Assembly: GCF_900099895.1 (NCBI RefSeq)
Contig: NZ_FNDY01000022.1
Coordinates: 1-64,000, forward strand
Origin: Paenibacillus naphthalenovorans
Lineage (GTDB): Bacteria > Bacillota > Bacilli > Paenibacillales > NBRC-103111
Direction of reading: 5' to 3'
DNA length: 64,000 bases
In this document: in pieces, positions 37,140 through 46,332 of the stretch
How positions within the stretch are numbered: the stretch's first letter is position 1
Layout of the letters: every line of letters begins with the position of its first letter
Made by a program: the position numbers and the translations under genes
Notes under the pieces: model-generated
Told to the model about the DNA's origin: nothing
Seen by the model: only the letters and a program-made list of their open reading frames with translations
Databases searched by the model: none

Positions 37140-38900
37140 TTAATGACCTCCCTTCTTCTTGTCGGTCGTATAGTCACGTTTACGGGGCGGAATGAGTGAT
37201 ACGTCGACGTCCTCATACTCGATTTGCGGACCATCCGGCGTCCATTTCGCCTTCGTTGTTTTCAAAAATTTCTCGTCATTACGCTCCGGGAATTCCGGCT
37301 TGTAGTGTGCACCGCGGCTCTCGTCACGCAGCAAAGCGCCGAGTGTCATGGCATGCGCCAGTTCCAGCATGTTCCAAAGCTGACGGGTATAAGCCACACC
37401 CGGGTTGTTGAAGCGGGCGGAGTCGTTGATGTTGATGTTGCGGTAGCGCTGCTTCAGCTCGTTGATCTTGTCGATCGTTTCCTGCAGCTGCTTGTTGTAG
37501 CGAACCACCGTCATGTTATTGGTCATCCATTCGCCGAGCTCTTTCCCAATCACGTAAGCATTTTCGGTGCCGTCCATCTTCAGGATGCTTTCGTATTTAT
37601 CGGTATGAAGCTTCGTATAACGGTCGAATACCGAGGAAGAAATATCTTCCGCATGCTTATCCAGGCCTTTGATATATTCGATCGCTTTCGGACCGGCAAC
37701 CATACCGCCGTAGATAGCGGACAGCAGTGAGTTCGCGCCCAAACGGTTCGCGCCGTGGTACTGGTACTCGCATTCGCCTGCGGCGAACAAGCCCGGAATG
37801 TTTGTCATTTGGTTATAATCTACCCACATACCGCCCATCGAATAGTGAACGGCCGGGAAAATTTTCATCGGAATTTTGCGCGGGTCATCGCCCATAAACT
37901 TCTCATAGATCTCGATGATCCCGCCAAGCTTGACATCCAGCTCTTTCGGATCCTTGTGGGATAGGTCAAGATAAACCATGTTCTCGCCGTTGATGCCCAG
38001 CTTCATGTCCACGCACACGCTGAAAATTTCCCGCGTAGCGATATCACGGGGCACCAGGTTGCCGTAGGCAGGATATTTCTCCTCAAGGAAGTACCAAGGC
38101 TTGCCATCTTTATATGTCCATACCCGTCCGCCTTCACCGCGTGCCGATTCGGACATCAGACGAAGCTTGTCATCGCCCGGAATGGCTGTCGGGTGGATCT
38201 GGATGAATTCGCCGTTAGCGTAATAAACGCCCTGCTGGTACACCGCGCTCGCCGCCGTACCCGTATTGATAACGGAGTTGGTCGATTTACCGAAGATGAT
38301 CCCGGGGCCGCCTGTCGCCAAAATAACCGCATCTGAACGGAATGTTTTCACTTCCATGCTGCGCAGGTCCTGGCCGACAATACCGCGGCATACGCCGTCA
38401 TCGTCAAGCACCGCACCAAGGAACTCCCAATGCTCGTATTTCTGAACCAGACCGGCAGTTTCCCAACGGCGCACTTGCTCATCCAGCGCATACAGCAGCT
38501 GTTGACCCGTTGTCGCTCCAGCAAATGCCGTACGATGGTGCTTTGTCCCCCCGAAACGCCGGAAATCGAGCAGACCCTCAGGTGTACGGTTGAACATCAC
38601 CCCCATCCGGTCCATCAAATGGATGATGCCGGGCGCCGCTTCACACATCGCTTTAACAGGCGGCTGGTTCGCGAGGAAGTCTCCGCCGTATACCGTATCG
38701 TCAAAATGTTCCCACGGAGAGTCGCCTTCTCCTTTTGTATTAACCGCTCCGTTGATACCACCCTGGGCGCATACGGAGTGGGAGCGCTTGACAGGAACAA
38801 GGGAGAACAAGTCTACGTGAACTCCAGCCTCGGCCGCTTTGATGGTGGCCATCAAGCCCGCCAGACCTCCACCGACTACAATGATTTTTGAATTCGCCAT
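37140..38900 (-). CDS. sdhA: Succinate dehydrogenase flavoprotein subunit
   Basis: 586 aa. N-terminal FAD-binding loop IIVVGGGLAGLMATIKAAEAG; the covalent FAD histidine is in KRSHSVCAQGG; active-site segments are HPTAIPGDD, ESARGEGGR and HYSMGGMWVDY; and FAAGECEYQYHGANRLGANS closes the FAD site. Oxidises succinate to fumarate. It is the Firmicutes (B. subtilis-like) long variant. Sits 15 nt after sdhC. Confidence 0.97.
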   Translation of the reverse strand: MANSKIIVVGGGLAGLMATIKAAEAGVHVDLFSLVPVKRSHSVCAQGGINGAVNTKGEGDSPWEHFDDTVYGGDFLANQPPVKAMCEAAPGIIHLMDRMGVMFNRTPEGLLDFRRFGGTKHHRTAFAGATTGQQLLYALDEQVRRWETAGLVQKYEHWEFLGAVLDDDGVCRGIVGQDLRSMEVKTFRSDAVILATGGPGIIFGKSTNSVINTGTAASAVYQQGVYYANGEFIQIHPTAIPGDDKLRLMSESARGEGGRVWTYKDGKPWYFLEEKYPAYGNLVPRDIATREIFSVCVDMKLGINGENMVYLDLSHKDPKELDVKLGGIIEIYEKFMGDDPRKIPMKIFPAVHYSMGGMWVDYNQMTNIPGLFAAGECEYQYHGANRLGANSLLSAIYGGMVAGPKAIEYIKGLDKHAEDISSSVFDRYTKLHTDKYESILKMDGTENAYVIGKELGEWMTNNMTVVRYNKQLQETIDKINELKQRYRNININDSARFNNPGVAYTRQLWNMLELAHAMTLGALLRDESRGAHYKPEFPERNDEKFLKTTKAKWTPDGPQIEYEDVDVSLIPPRKRDYTTDKKKGGH

Positions 38901-38915
38901 GATCGTCCGCCCTCC

Positions 38916-39572
38916 TTAACCTTTTGCCATTTGAGGCACTTGCTGGAATGATGGGTCCATAAATGCCGTCAACGACAAGATAAACATGATGGACATGATA
39001 ACAAAAACGCCCATCCATACATAAGTAGATACTCGCTGTGCGCGCGGACCTATGGTAATACCCCAGCTGACAAGGAAAGACCACATTCCGTTGCTGAAGT
39101 GGAATACGGCTGCAATCACACCGATCACGTAGAGCACGAAGTAGACGGGATTGACTACAATACCGTGCATGTGGACGCCGATCTCACCTTGGTCAACCGT
39201 TCCGATAGCAATCTGAAAGCGAGTTTGGAAAAAGTGCCATGCCACGAAAATAAACGTGATTACGCCGGTCACACGCTGCAGAAAAAACATCTGGTTGCGG
39301 AAATACCCGTAGTTAGACACGTTGTTGCGTGCTGTATAAGCTACATACAGACCGTAGATGGCATGGTATGCCAGCGGAATCCAGATCCCGAAAATCTCCA
39401 GGAACAGGACCAGCGGCAGCGAATGCAGCCAATGCACTTGCTCCATAAAGCCCGTGTGTCCACCGCTGAACGCTTTGTAGTTCGTCAGCAGGTGCTCGAT
39501 CAGGAAGAAACCGACCGGGATGACACCCAGCAATGAATGAAGCTTTCGAGAATAATACGAGTTCTTAAACAT
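38916..39572 (-). CDS. sdhC: Succinate dehydrogenase cytochrome b558 subunit
   Basis: 218 aa membrane anchor with five predicted helices and two-heme architecture of B. subtilis SdhC. Candidate heme-ligand histidines lie in RKLHSLLGVIPVGFFLIEHL, YHAIYGLYVAYTA, FVAWHFFQ and AAVFHFSNGMWSF. It passes electrons to menaquinone. First gene of sdhCAB; the GGGGGG Shine-Dalgarno region is somewhat distant from the ATG. Confidence 0.95.
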   Translation of the reverse strand: MFKNSYYSRKLHSLLGVIPVGFFLIEHLLTNYKAFSGGHTGFMEQVHWLHSLPLVLFLEIFGIWIPLAYHAIYGLYVAYTARNNVSNYGYFRNQMFFLQRVTGVITFIFVAWHFFQTRFQIAIGTVDQGEIGVHMHGIVVNPVYFVLYVIGVIAAVFHFSNGMWSFLVSWGITIGPRAQRVSTYVWMGVFVIMSIMFILSLTAFMDPSFQQVPQMAKG

Positions 39573-39632
39573 TAGTAATTCGTTCCCCCCTTAAGGTCAA
39601 GGCTTGTCACTATTTCGTCAAAACCATCTTTC

Positions 39633-39661
39633 ATTGTACTCCCGCATACTTAGAGCGTCAA
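39633..39661 (-). promoter_or_regulatory. SigA-type promoter of sdhCAB
   Basis: Minus strand -35 TTGACG (39661-39656), 17-nt spacer, -10 TACAAT (39638-39633), ~60 nt before the sdhC start. Confidence 0.8.
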
Positions 39662-39839
39662 CAGAAAACGCTACAACTATTTTCCATGAATCGACATGCT
39701 TTTATGCAGAATACGCCGAAAAATGTGAACGGGAAGTGACATATACCATACTACTCTTGAATCGCTTATAATGGAAGTGCGGATTTTTTATATATCGTTA
39801 TAACAATACTGCATATGTAAAAAGGAGACGGTTCTTATT

Positions 39840-40748
39840 ATGGAACTCATTGATGTTTTCGCTGCCGTCGTCGAGCAGCAAAGCTTGAATAAAGCCTCTC
39901 AACTGCTGAATATTTCACAGCCTGCCTTATCGCGCAAAATCATGCGGCTGGAGGAGGAGCTCGGTGTCCAGCTGTTCAAGCGCATAGGCAAGCGTCTTGA
40001 GCTGACCCGGGCCGGTGAGATTACCTATGAATATGCTCTCGATCAGCAGCGGCTGGAACGCAAGCTGCATGAAACGCTGCAAACCTTCAAAACGGGTGTG
40101 CAGCCTGCCAGCATGATCATTGGAGCAAGCTTGACTACGCTGCAGTCTACGCTTCCGGACCTGATTACGATGTATATGAGGGAATACCCGAACACCGATA
40201 TTAAAGCGATCACCGGCAAAACCCATGAAATCGTGCCGCTGGTTAAAGACAGAAAAGTGGACATCGGACTCGTCGCTTCCAAAATCGATGATCCGTCCCT
40301 CACCTGTGTTCCCTTGTTCGACGACCACCTGTGCCTTGTTTTGCCGGACGGTCATTCTTATACCGGCAAGACGGAGCTCAAGATTCACGATCTTCACGGG
40401 CTGCCGATGATCCTGTTCTCGCGAGGCACCTGGTACCGTGTCCTGATGGACGAGATCTTCCAACGCTATGCCGTCCATCCCGACGTCAAGATGGAAATCG
40501 ATTCGTTCGAAGCCATCACGCGTCTGGTTTCCACCTGTAATGCGGGCACCTTGCTTCCCGAATCCTATCTCCGCCGTAATTTAATGGAAGACAACCAATT
40601 GACCGTACGTTATATACCGGAGCTGAAGCAAACCAAAAGAACGACCTCTCTGCTGTATACAGATGATGCCGTTCTCCAGACTTCCATCGGTCTTTTCATT
40701 GATCAGGCGGTGCGTCATTATCAACAGGCCAGGACGGTGGGCGTTTAG
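39840..40748 (+). CDS. LysR-family transcriptional regulator divergent from sdhCAB
   Basis: 302 aa. HTH ELIDVFAAVVEQQSLNKASQLLNISQPALSRKIMRLEEELG, then the ligand domain (ASMIIGASLTTLQSTLPDLI...; SRGTWYRVLMDEIF). Position opposite sdhCAB suggests control of those genes in response to a metabolite, an inference from LysR family habits; the sequence is not obviously CcpC. AAAGGAG lies 12 nt before the ATG. Confidence 0.88.
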   Translation: MELIDVFAAVVEQQSLNKASQLLNISQPALSRKIMRLEEELGVQLFKRIGKRLELTRAGEITYEYALDQQRLERKLHETLQTFKTGVQPASMIIGASLTTLQSTLPDLITMYMREYPNTDIKAITGKTHEIVPLVKDRKVDIGLVASKIDDPSLTCVPLFDDHLCLVLPDGHSYTGKTELKIHDLHGLPMILFSRGTWYRVLMDEIFQRYAVHPDVKMEIDSFEAITRLVSTCNAGTLLPESYLRRNLMEDNQLTVRYIPELKQTKRTTSLLYTDDAVLQTSIGLFIDQAVRHYQQARTVGV

Positions 40749-40784
40749 CCTTTTGGGGTTCACTTGCCCCTTGAGCCAAGCGCC

Positions 40785-42134
40785 TCAGCCGATGGTGATT
40801 TTACCTTCAGGGTAACGGTACAGCTCCTTATCCGTTTTCTTTCCGAGCGCGTAGGCCAAAGTCATCGGTCCAAGCCGCCCGGTGAACATCGTCAGAGCGA
40901 TAACGACTTTACCGAATTCGGTGAGCTGGGGGGTTAGGCCCATGCTTAATCCCACGGTGCCGAAAGCGGAGGTCACTTCGAACAGGATAACCAAAAAGGC
41001 GTGATCCTCCGTCGTAGAGAGCAGCATCGTTATGAAAACGACCATAAAGATCGCGAACATGGTCAGTGTGATCGCTTTGAGAATCCGGTCCTTTCCGAGC
41101 CGGTAGCGAAACATGACAATGTCTTCCTTTCCCCGAACCATCGCAACCAGCGCCCCGACCAGGATGGCGAAGGTCGTCGTTTTGATTCCGCCGCCCGCCG
41201 AACCTGGAGAAGCGCCGATAAACATAAGAATAATGAGAAAAAATTGCGAAGCTTGTCTCATCTGGGAGACGTCCACCGTGGTAACCCCTGCGGAACGGGG
41301 GGTCACGGAATGCAGCAGCGAAGCCAGCAGTTTACCGGAACCGTTTAATGCTCCGAACGTTTTGTGATTCGTAAATTCAAAGATCAGCAGAATCACAAAG
41401 CCGATAACGGTGAGTGCCCCTGTAGTGCTCAGTACGACTTTTGAGTGAAGCGAGAGCTTTCGGGTTTTATGATATTCCAGCAGATCCGCAATGACAATAA
41501 AGCCGATTCCGCCAAGCACGATCAGAATGATCGCCACCAAATTGACAATCCAATCGTAAGCCAGATGAGACATGCTGCCGAATGGCTTATGGATCGCGCC
41601 GAATAAATCGAAACCTGCATTATTAAAGAATGAAATGGCATGGAAAATGCCGTAATAAATCGCCTGGCCGGGTTCCATCTCGAACGACCAACGGACCGAA
41701 AAAATCACCGCCGCTGCAAACTCAATCGTTAAAGAATATAAAAGAACCTTGCGTATTAACCGGACGATCCCTTCCATGCTGCCCTGATTCATTGCCGTCT
41801 GCAGCACCAGACGTTCTTTGAGCGAAATCTTCCGCTTGAACACAAGAGCGATCAAAGCGGCCATCGTCATGAAGCCGAGTCCGCCAATCTGAATCAGCAG
41901 GATAAGGACAAGCTGCCCGAACGCGGAAAAATACGTGCCTGTATCCACCAGCACGAGTCCCGTTACGCATGTCGCTGAAGTAGCTGTAAATAAAGCGTCC
42001 AGGAAGGGCATGGACTCCCCGCTGACCGTTGCAATCGGCAGTGAAAGCAAGACTGCGCCAATCATAATAATCAAAGTGAAGCCATATACCAAAATTTGCG
42101 GCGGTGACAGCCTCATAATCAATCCAGGTTTCAA
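40785..42134 (-). CDS. ktrB: Ktr/Trk-type K+ channel subunit KtrB (second copy)
   Basis: 449 aa, four M1-P-M2 repeats. Selectivity-filter loops are seen as TATSATCVTGLVLVDT, FNNAGFDLFG, SVTPRSAGVTT and TSAFGTVGLSMG. The gating loop in M2 of repeat three (FIGASPGSAGGGIKTTTF) is intact. It forms the membrane dimer that takes up K+ with Na+ when bound to a KtrA ring. Closely similar to the first gene of this operon. It starts at a TTG with weak SD; an ATG six codons on is an alternative. Confidence 0.9.
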   Translation of the reverse strand: MKPGLIMRLSPPQILVYGFTLIIMIGAVLLSLPIATVSGESMPFLDALFTATSATCVTGLVLVDTGTYFSAFGQLVLILLIQIGGLGFMTMAALIALVFKRKISLKERLVLQTAMNQGSMEGIVRLIRKVLLYSLTIEFAAAVIFSVRWSFEMEPGQAIYYGIFHAISFFNNAGFDLFGAIHKPFGSMSHLAYDWIVNLVAIILIVLGGIGFIVIADLLEYHKTRKLSLHSKVVLSTTGALTVIGFVILLIFEFTNHKTFGALNGSGKLLASLLHSVTPRSAGVTTVDVSQMRQASQFFLIILMFIGASPGSAGGGIKTTTFAILVGALVAMVRGKEDIVMFRYRLGKDRILKAITLTMFAIFMVVFITMLLSTTEDHAFLVILFEVTSAFGTVGLSMGLTPQLTEFGKVVIALTMFTGRLGPMTLAYALGKKTDKELYRYPEGKITIG

Positions 42135-42189
42135 GCCTTGGCACGTCCTTTCCGTCTCCCGGGAGCATCAAATCTGCTCCGTCCGCCTG

Positions 42190-42852
42190 CTAGCGGATGA
42201 CTTCATTCTCGAATGTTTCGATCTGTTCGTTTGTTCCAATCACGACCATAACGTCGCGCTCTTCGAAAGTATCTTCCGCTGTAGGCGCAATGATGACACC
42301 GTTCTTTCTATTGATCGCCACGACACTGCATCCGTAACGCGCCCTGGGATCAAGCTCCTTCAGCGTCCGTCCGGCAAGCCTTTTGGGTACGGCCAGCTCC
42401 GCAATGGTGTAGTCATTGGACAGTTCAATATAATCAAGCAAATTGGGAGAAACGAGTTGATGCGCTACGCGTATCCCCATATCCCGTTCGGGATAAATGA
42501 CCCGGTCAACCCCGATTTTGTTCAGCACTTTGCCGTGAAGCTCGGACAGCGCTTTGGCTACGACCGTTTTGACCCCAATGTCCTTTAATAGAATCGCAGT
42601 AAGAATGCTCGCTTGAATATCGTTGCCGATCGCCACCACCACGCAATCGAAATTCCGGATGCCCAGCGATCGGATCACCTCTTCTTCCGTCGAGTCCGCT
42701 ACCACCACGTGCGTCAGCTTGTCGCTCATCTCCTCCACCGCTTCTTCGTCCACATCGATGCCAAGCACCTCATAGCCCAGTTTCAGAAGCTCCTCGGCAA
42801 GACTTGAACCGAATCGTCCTAATCCAATGACTGCGTATTGAGTGTTTTTCAT
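42190..42852 (-). CDS. ktrA: KtrA-type regulatory subunit (RCK domain)
   Basis: 220 aa. RCK_N Rossmann domain with AVIGLGRFGSSLAEELLKLG that binds ATP/ADP/NAD(H), followed by an RCK_C domain (LLDYIELSNDYTIAELAVP...) that in KtrA binds c-di-AMP and closes the channel. It forms the octameric gating ring on KtrB. ATG at 42852 with AGGGGA upstream; a longer in-frame extension has no family similarity. It lies between two ktrB genes, 13 nt after one and 55 nt before the other. Confidence 0.93.
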   Translation of the reverse strand: MKNTQYAVIGLGRFGSSLAEELLKLGYEVLGIDVDEEAVEEMSDKLTHVVVADSTEEEVIRSLGIRNFDCVVVAIGNDIQASILTAILLKDIGVKTVVAKALSELHGKVLNKIGVDRVIYPERDMGIRVAHQLVSPNLLDYIELSNDYTIAELAVPKRLAGRTLKELDPRARYGCSVVAINRKNGVIIAPTAEDTFEERDVMVVIGTNEQIETFENEVIR

Positions 42853-42865
42853 CCATTCGTTTCCC

Positions 42866-44218
42866 CTAACCAATCGTAATTTTGCCTTCCGGATATCTGT
42901 ACAATTCCTTCTCCGCCTTCGGACCCAGTGCATAAGCCAATGTCAGCGGACCCAGACGTCCGGTAAACATAGTAAACGCGATAAGGATCTTGCCGAGATC
43001 CGACAAATCCGGTGTTAACCCCATCGACAAGCCAACCGTGCCAAAGGCCGATGTCACTTCAAACAAAATCATCAGGAACGCATGATCCTCCGTTGTAGAA
43101 AGAATCATCGTGATCGTGACGACCAGCGCCAAAGCGACCATCGTAATCGTAACGGCCTTCAGAATCCTTTCTTTGCCTAACCGGTGACGGAAGAGTACAA
43201 TGTCTTCCTTCCCGCGGACCATCGCGATCATCGCGCCAACCAGCGTGGTAAAGGTCGTCGTTTTGATCCCTCCGCCTGTAGAGCCGGGAGAAGCACCGAT
43301 GAACATCAGAATGATGATAAAAAACTGCGTCGCCTGCCTAAGCCCGGCAATATCAAGCGTATTGGCTCCAGCTGTCCGCGGTGTAACGGATTGAAACAGT
43401 GAGGCGAGTATTTTGCCGGACCAGTCGAGCGATCCAAGCGTTCTGGAATTCGTAAATTCGAAGATAAATATAATCAACGCCCCGATTCCGATCAAAAAAC
43501 CGGTAGCGCTTAGCACCACTTTGGTATGAAGCGTCAGCTTTTGGTTCCTTCTATAATCCATGAGGTCCGACAGAACGACGAAACCGATTCCACCCAAAAT
43601 GATGAGTCCCATCGAAACCGCGTTGATCACCGGATCAGCTGCATAAGCCGTCAAGCTGCTGAATTTTCCCGTTACCGGCCCGAAAATATCGAAACCGGCA
43701 TTGTTGAAGAAGGAGACGGCATGAAAAATACCATAATAAGCCGCTTTGCCGGGACCCAAATCAACCGACCATCGAACAGCGAAAATAACGGCAGCCGTAA
43801 ACTCAATCGTGAGCGAATAAATCATCACCTTACGGATTAACCGCACAATGCCTTCAAGACTGTTCTGGTTCAGTGCTTCTTGCAAAATAAGCTTTTCTTT
43901 AAGTGAGATGCGCTTTTTCAGGGCAAATGCGAATAAGGTAGCCATGGTCATAAACCCGAGCCCGCCGACCTGGATCAATAGCATGATAACCATCTGGCCG
44001 AACAGGGTAAAATAAGTGCCCGTATCCACAACGACAAGTCCGGTTACACAGGCTGCCGATGTCGCCGTGAATAAAGCATCCAGGAAACGCATCGGTACAC
44101 CGCTGGCCGAGGCCGCGGGAAGCGACAACAGCATGGAGCCGATCAAGATCATAACAGCAAAACCGATGACCAAAATTTGCGGAGGCGTGAGCTCGACTTT
44201 CCTGGCAATGGTTTTCAT
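42866..44218 (-). CDS. ktrB: Ktr/Trk-type K+ channel subunit KtrB (first copy)
   Basis: 450 aa K+ translocating subunit with the same repeat loops as the downstream copy (TATSAACVTGLVVVDT, FNNAGFDIFG, SVTPRTAGANT, TSAFGTVGLSMG). It begins MKTIARKVELTPPQILVIGF after AGGGGT and is the first gene of ktrB-ktrA-ktrB. The 80-nt gap upstream holds the terminator of the c-di-AMP riboswitch, so high c-di-AMP should shut the operon off. Confidence 0.92.
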   Translation of the reverse strand: MKTIARKVELTPPQILVIGFAVMILIGSMLLSLPAASASGVPMRFLDALFTATSAACVTGLVVVDTGTYFTLFGQMVIMLLIQVGGLGFMTMATLFAFALKKRISLKEKLILQEALNQNSLEGIVRLIRKVMIYSLTIEFTAAVIFAVRWSVDLGPGKAAYYGIFHAVSFFNNAGFDIFGPVTGKFSSLTAYAADPVINAVSMGLIILGGIGFVVLSDLMDYRRNQKLTLHTKVVLSATGFLIGIGALIIFIFEFTNSRTLGSLDWSGKILASLFQSVTPRTAGANTLDIAGLRQATQFFIIILMFIGASPGSTGGGIKTTTFTTLVGAMIAMVRGKEDIVLFRHRLGKERILKAVTITMVALALVVTITMILSTTEDHAFLMILFEVTSAFGTVGLSMGLTPDLSDLGKILIAFTMFTGRLGPLTLAYALGPKAEKELYRYPEGKITIG

Positions 44219-44247
44219 GAATGCACCCCTATTTGACGTTTCAGGCA

Positions 44248-44275
44248 ACAAAAAAGACACTGGAAACCCAATGTC
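44248..44275 (-). terminator. Riboswitch-linked terminator before ktrB-ktrA-ktrB
   Basis: GACATTGG, four-base loop, CCAGTGTC (minus strand) followed by TTTTTTG, ~30 nt before the first ktrB ATG. Confidence 0.85.
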
Positions 44276-44298
44276 AATTTAAGGTTCCTGTAATTCAA

Positions 44299-44414
44299 GC
44301 CTACGAGGTTAGCTGTCGGATTCGGATGTACAGGCACCCTATCAGCGGATTGTATCCGCTGAATTCACCCCTAAACTCATGGTTCCCCCGTTTTCCTTTA
44401 GAAATTCGGCTCGC
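44299..44414 (-). ncRNA. c-di-AMP (ydaO/yuaA) riboswitch
   Basis: The minus strand contains the ydaO core blocks in order: GAGCCGAAT, CGGGGGAACCA, GGGGTGAAT, ATAGGGTGCC, ATCCGAATCCG and CAGCTAACCTCGTAGGC. These riboswitches bind c-di-AMP and switch expression of K+ and osmolyte genes off, consistent with the K+ uptake operon downstream. Confidence 0.95.
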
Positions 44415-44430
44415 TATTCAATTGATATGA

Positions 44431-44459
44431 ATTATAATCCTCTTTTCATTGAAGTACAA
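44431..44459 (-). promoter_or_regulatory. Promoter of the ktrB-ktrA-ktrB transcript
   Basis: Minus strand -35 TTGTAC (44459-44454), 17-nt spacer, -10 TATAAT (44436-44431), directly before the riboswitch. Confidence 0.65.
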
Positions 44460-44649
44460 AGCCTTGTTTCACCTGAATGCACCGGATTTCGCAAAATTAC
44501 GACATATGTAAGCGTTTTTATAGGTGTGGCGCTTCGCTTTGCTGAATATTGCCTCGCGTAGCTCTTGTTATCATTGGATTTGCTTATGGAATGTATGCTA
44601 CCTTAAAAGAATAGACTGTTATTATCCCATATCTGCTAAGGAGCATTTC

Positions 44650-46332
44650 ATGCCGAAACGACGATTCGAACCTCCACTGCTGCTTCTGGCCGTCCTTGGC
44701 CTGATGCTGTACCTGGGCGTTACGTTTGCCTCCGCCTATTTGGACAAGACTCGCCTCCCTAAAGACGATGCCGAAGACCTTCCCGTCGTTACGAAGCAGC
44801 AAGCGGCGAATGCTGCGATGAGCTTTGTCCGCAACCGCTTTGCGATAGGACCAGGCGCACAAGCCCATACCTTGTACCAATCTTACCCGGTAAGAAACGG
44901 GTATTTGCTAAAGGAGCAGCTGTACGATCAATACAAGAAAAAATATGAAGGACGATTTCCCCTCGAATATTTTGAGGTGGAGATTAACGACATCGAAAAG
45001 GGCGTAACGTACTATGTGGCGGTGAATTATAAAACCTTGGCCATATTCGGATTCTCGATGAGCCGGACCGCAACCGCCAGAAGCGAATCCGTAAGCTCTC
45101 CGGATGCCGGCCTCCTGAAGACGGCGAATACCGCCATTCGGGAGATGGGCTATGACCCCGCGGAATTTGCATTGACGGGCGAATCCGGGCGGGCCGGGAA
45201 CGGAAGTCTCATCTTCCGCAGCAAGACGGAGCGAATAGGCAAAGCCCCGCTGGAGCTTCACCTGAAAGTGTCCGGCAGCCGGGTCACTGCGTTTGAGCCG
45301 GTATTTCCGGTTCCGGATGCATTCATGGCCTGGCAGGAAGCGCAGGATCGCCGTTCCGCTTTAATGACGCGGATCAGTATCGGAATCTCGCTTGTGATGA
45401 CACTCGCGGCGCTGATCCTAGTTGTGCGGCGGCGGCGTGACATCCGCTATGCGCGCGGTGCGCTGCTCACGTTTTTCTTCGTGGCGATTTATATCGTCAA
45501 CAATTTTAATATGATCCCTGCGTTCCGAACGATGCACGGAAGCGGACCTTCCTGGCCAGTAGCCCTGTTTTACTTATGGTTCACCAATATTGTTGTCGGA
45601 CTGATGGCCCTTTCGACGTATTTGGCCTTGAGTGCGGGGCGGCGGCTCTGGCTCGACCGCGGATGGAATCCCTGGCCGGTCTGGCGGGACTCTGTATTCG
45701 GAGGCGAGGTATGGAAAGCGGCGGTACGAGGTTATTTCATTTGCTTGTTCATTTTGGGCCTGCAGCAAACCATGTTTTTTATCGGTACCGAAGTGTTCGG
45801 CGTATGGACGGTCAGCGACCCGGCCGACTCCGTATACAACATGACCTATCCCGGTATATTTCCGTTGATGGCCTGGGTGGCCTCCATCTCCGAAGAGGCG
45901 GTGTACCGGCTGTTGGGCATCGCCCTCATGCTGAAGCTGACACGCAGCCGTTTCCTGGCCGTACTGCTGCCGAGCGTCATCTGGGCGATGAGCCATACCC
46001 AATACCCTATTTACCCGGTGTACACCCGATTGGTCGAGGTGACGGTCATCGGATTGATATTCGGTTATGTATTCTTGAAATATGGCTTGCTTACCGCTCT
46101 GTTCACCCATGCGTCCATGAACAGCATCCTGATGGGGCTCTCGATCATGTTCGTCGGAGAGCCCGAACAGGTCGCTATCGGCGCGGCTTATTTGGCGGCG
46201 CCATTGGCTATCGGCCGGGTGCTGTCTCTGCTGCACGCCGGATTCAATCGACGGCCCCCGTCGTTTCCCCCGCCGAATCCTTCGCCGGATCCGAATCCGC
46301 ACCCTGGCTCCGGCCGTTTAACGCCGTTATGA
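44650..46332 (+). CDS. CPBP-family intramembrane glutamic endopeptidase
   Basis: 560 aa polytopic protein. The ~250-residue N-terminal extracytoplasmic region after one TM helix ([17 protein letters not shown]) is of unknown fold. The C-terminal Abi/CPBP core has the paired glutamates in [13 protein letters not shown], and histidines in [13 protein letters not shown] and ALFTHASMN, the glutamic protease active site. Family members act in prenyl-protein processing or membrane regulation. AAGGAG is 6 nt before the ATG at 44650. The Pro-rich tail [16 protein letters not shown] onward is encoded in DNA that is also the end of uvrC. Confidence 0.85.
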   Translation: MPKRRFEPPLLLLAVLGLMLYLGVTFASAYLDKTRLPKDDAEDLPVVTKQQAANAAMSFVRNRFAIGPGAQAHTLYQSYPVRNGYLLKEQLYDQYKKKYEGRFPLEYFEVEINDIEKGVTYYVAVNYKTLAIFGFSMSRTATARSESVSSPDAGLLKTANTAIREMGYDPAEFALTGESGRAGNGSLIFRSKTERIGKAPLELHLKVSGSRVTAFEPVFPVPDAFMAWQEAQDRRSALMTRISIGISLVMTLAALILVVRRRRDIRYARGALLTFFFVAIYIVNNFNMIPAFRTMHGSGPSWPVALFYLWFTNIVVGLMALSTYLALSAGRRLWLDRGWNPWPVWRDSVFGGEVWKAAVRGYFICLFILGLQQTMFFIGTEVFGVWTVSDPADSVYNMTYPGIFPLMAWVASISEEAVYRLLGIALMLKLTRSRFLAVLLPSVIWAMSHTQYPIYPVYTRLVEVTVIGLIFGYVFLKYGLLTALFTHASMNSILMGLSIMFVGEPEQVAIGAAYLAAPLAIGRVLSLLHAGFNRRPPSFPPPNPSPDPNPHPGSGRLTPL

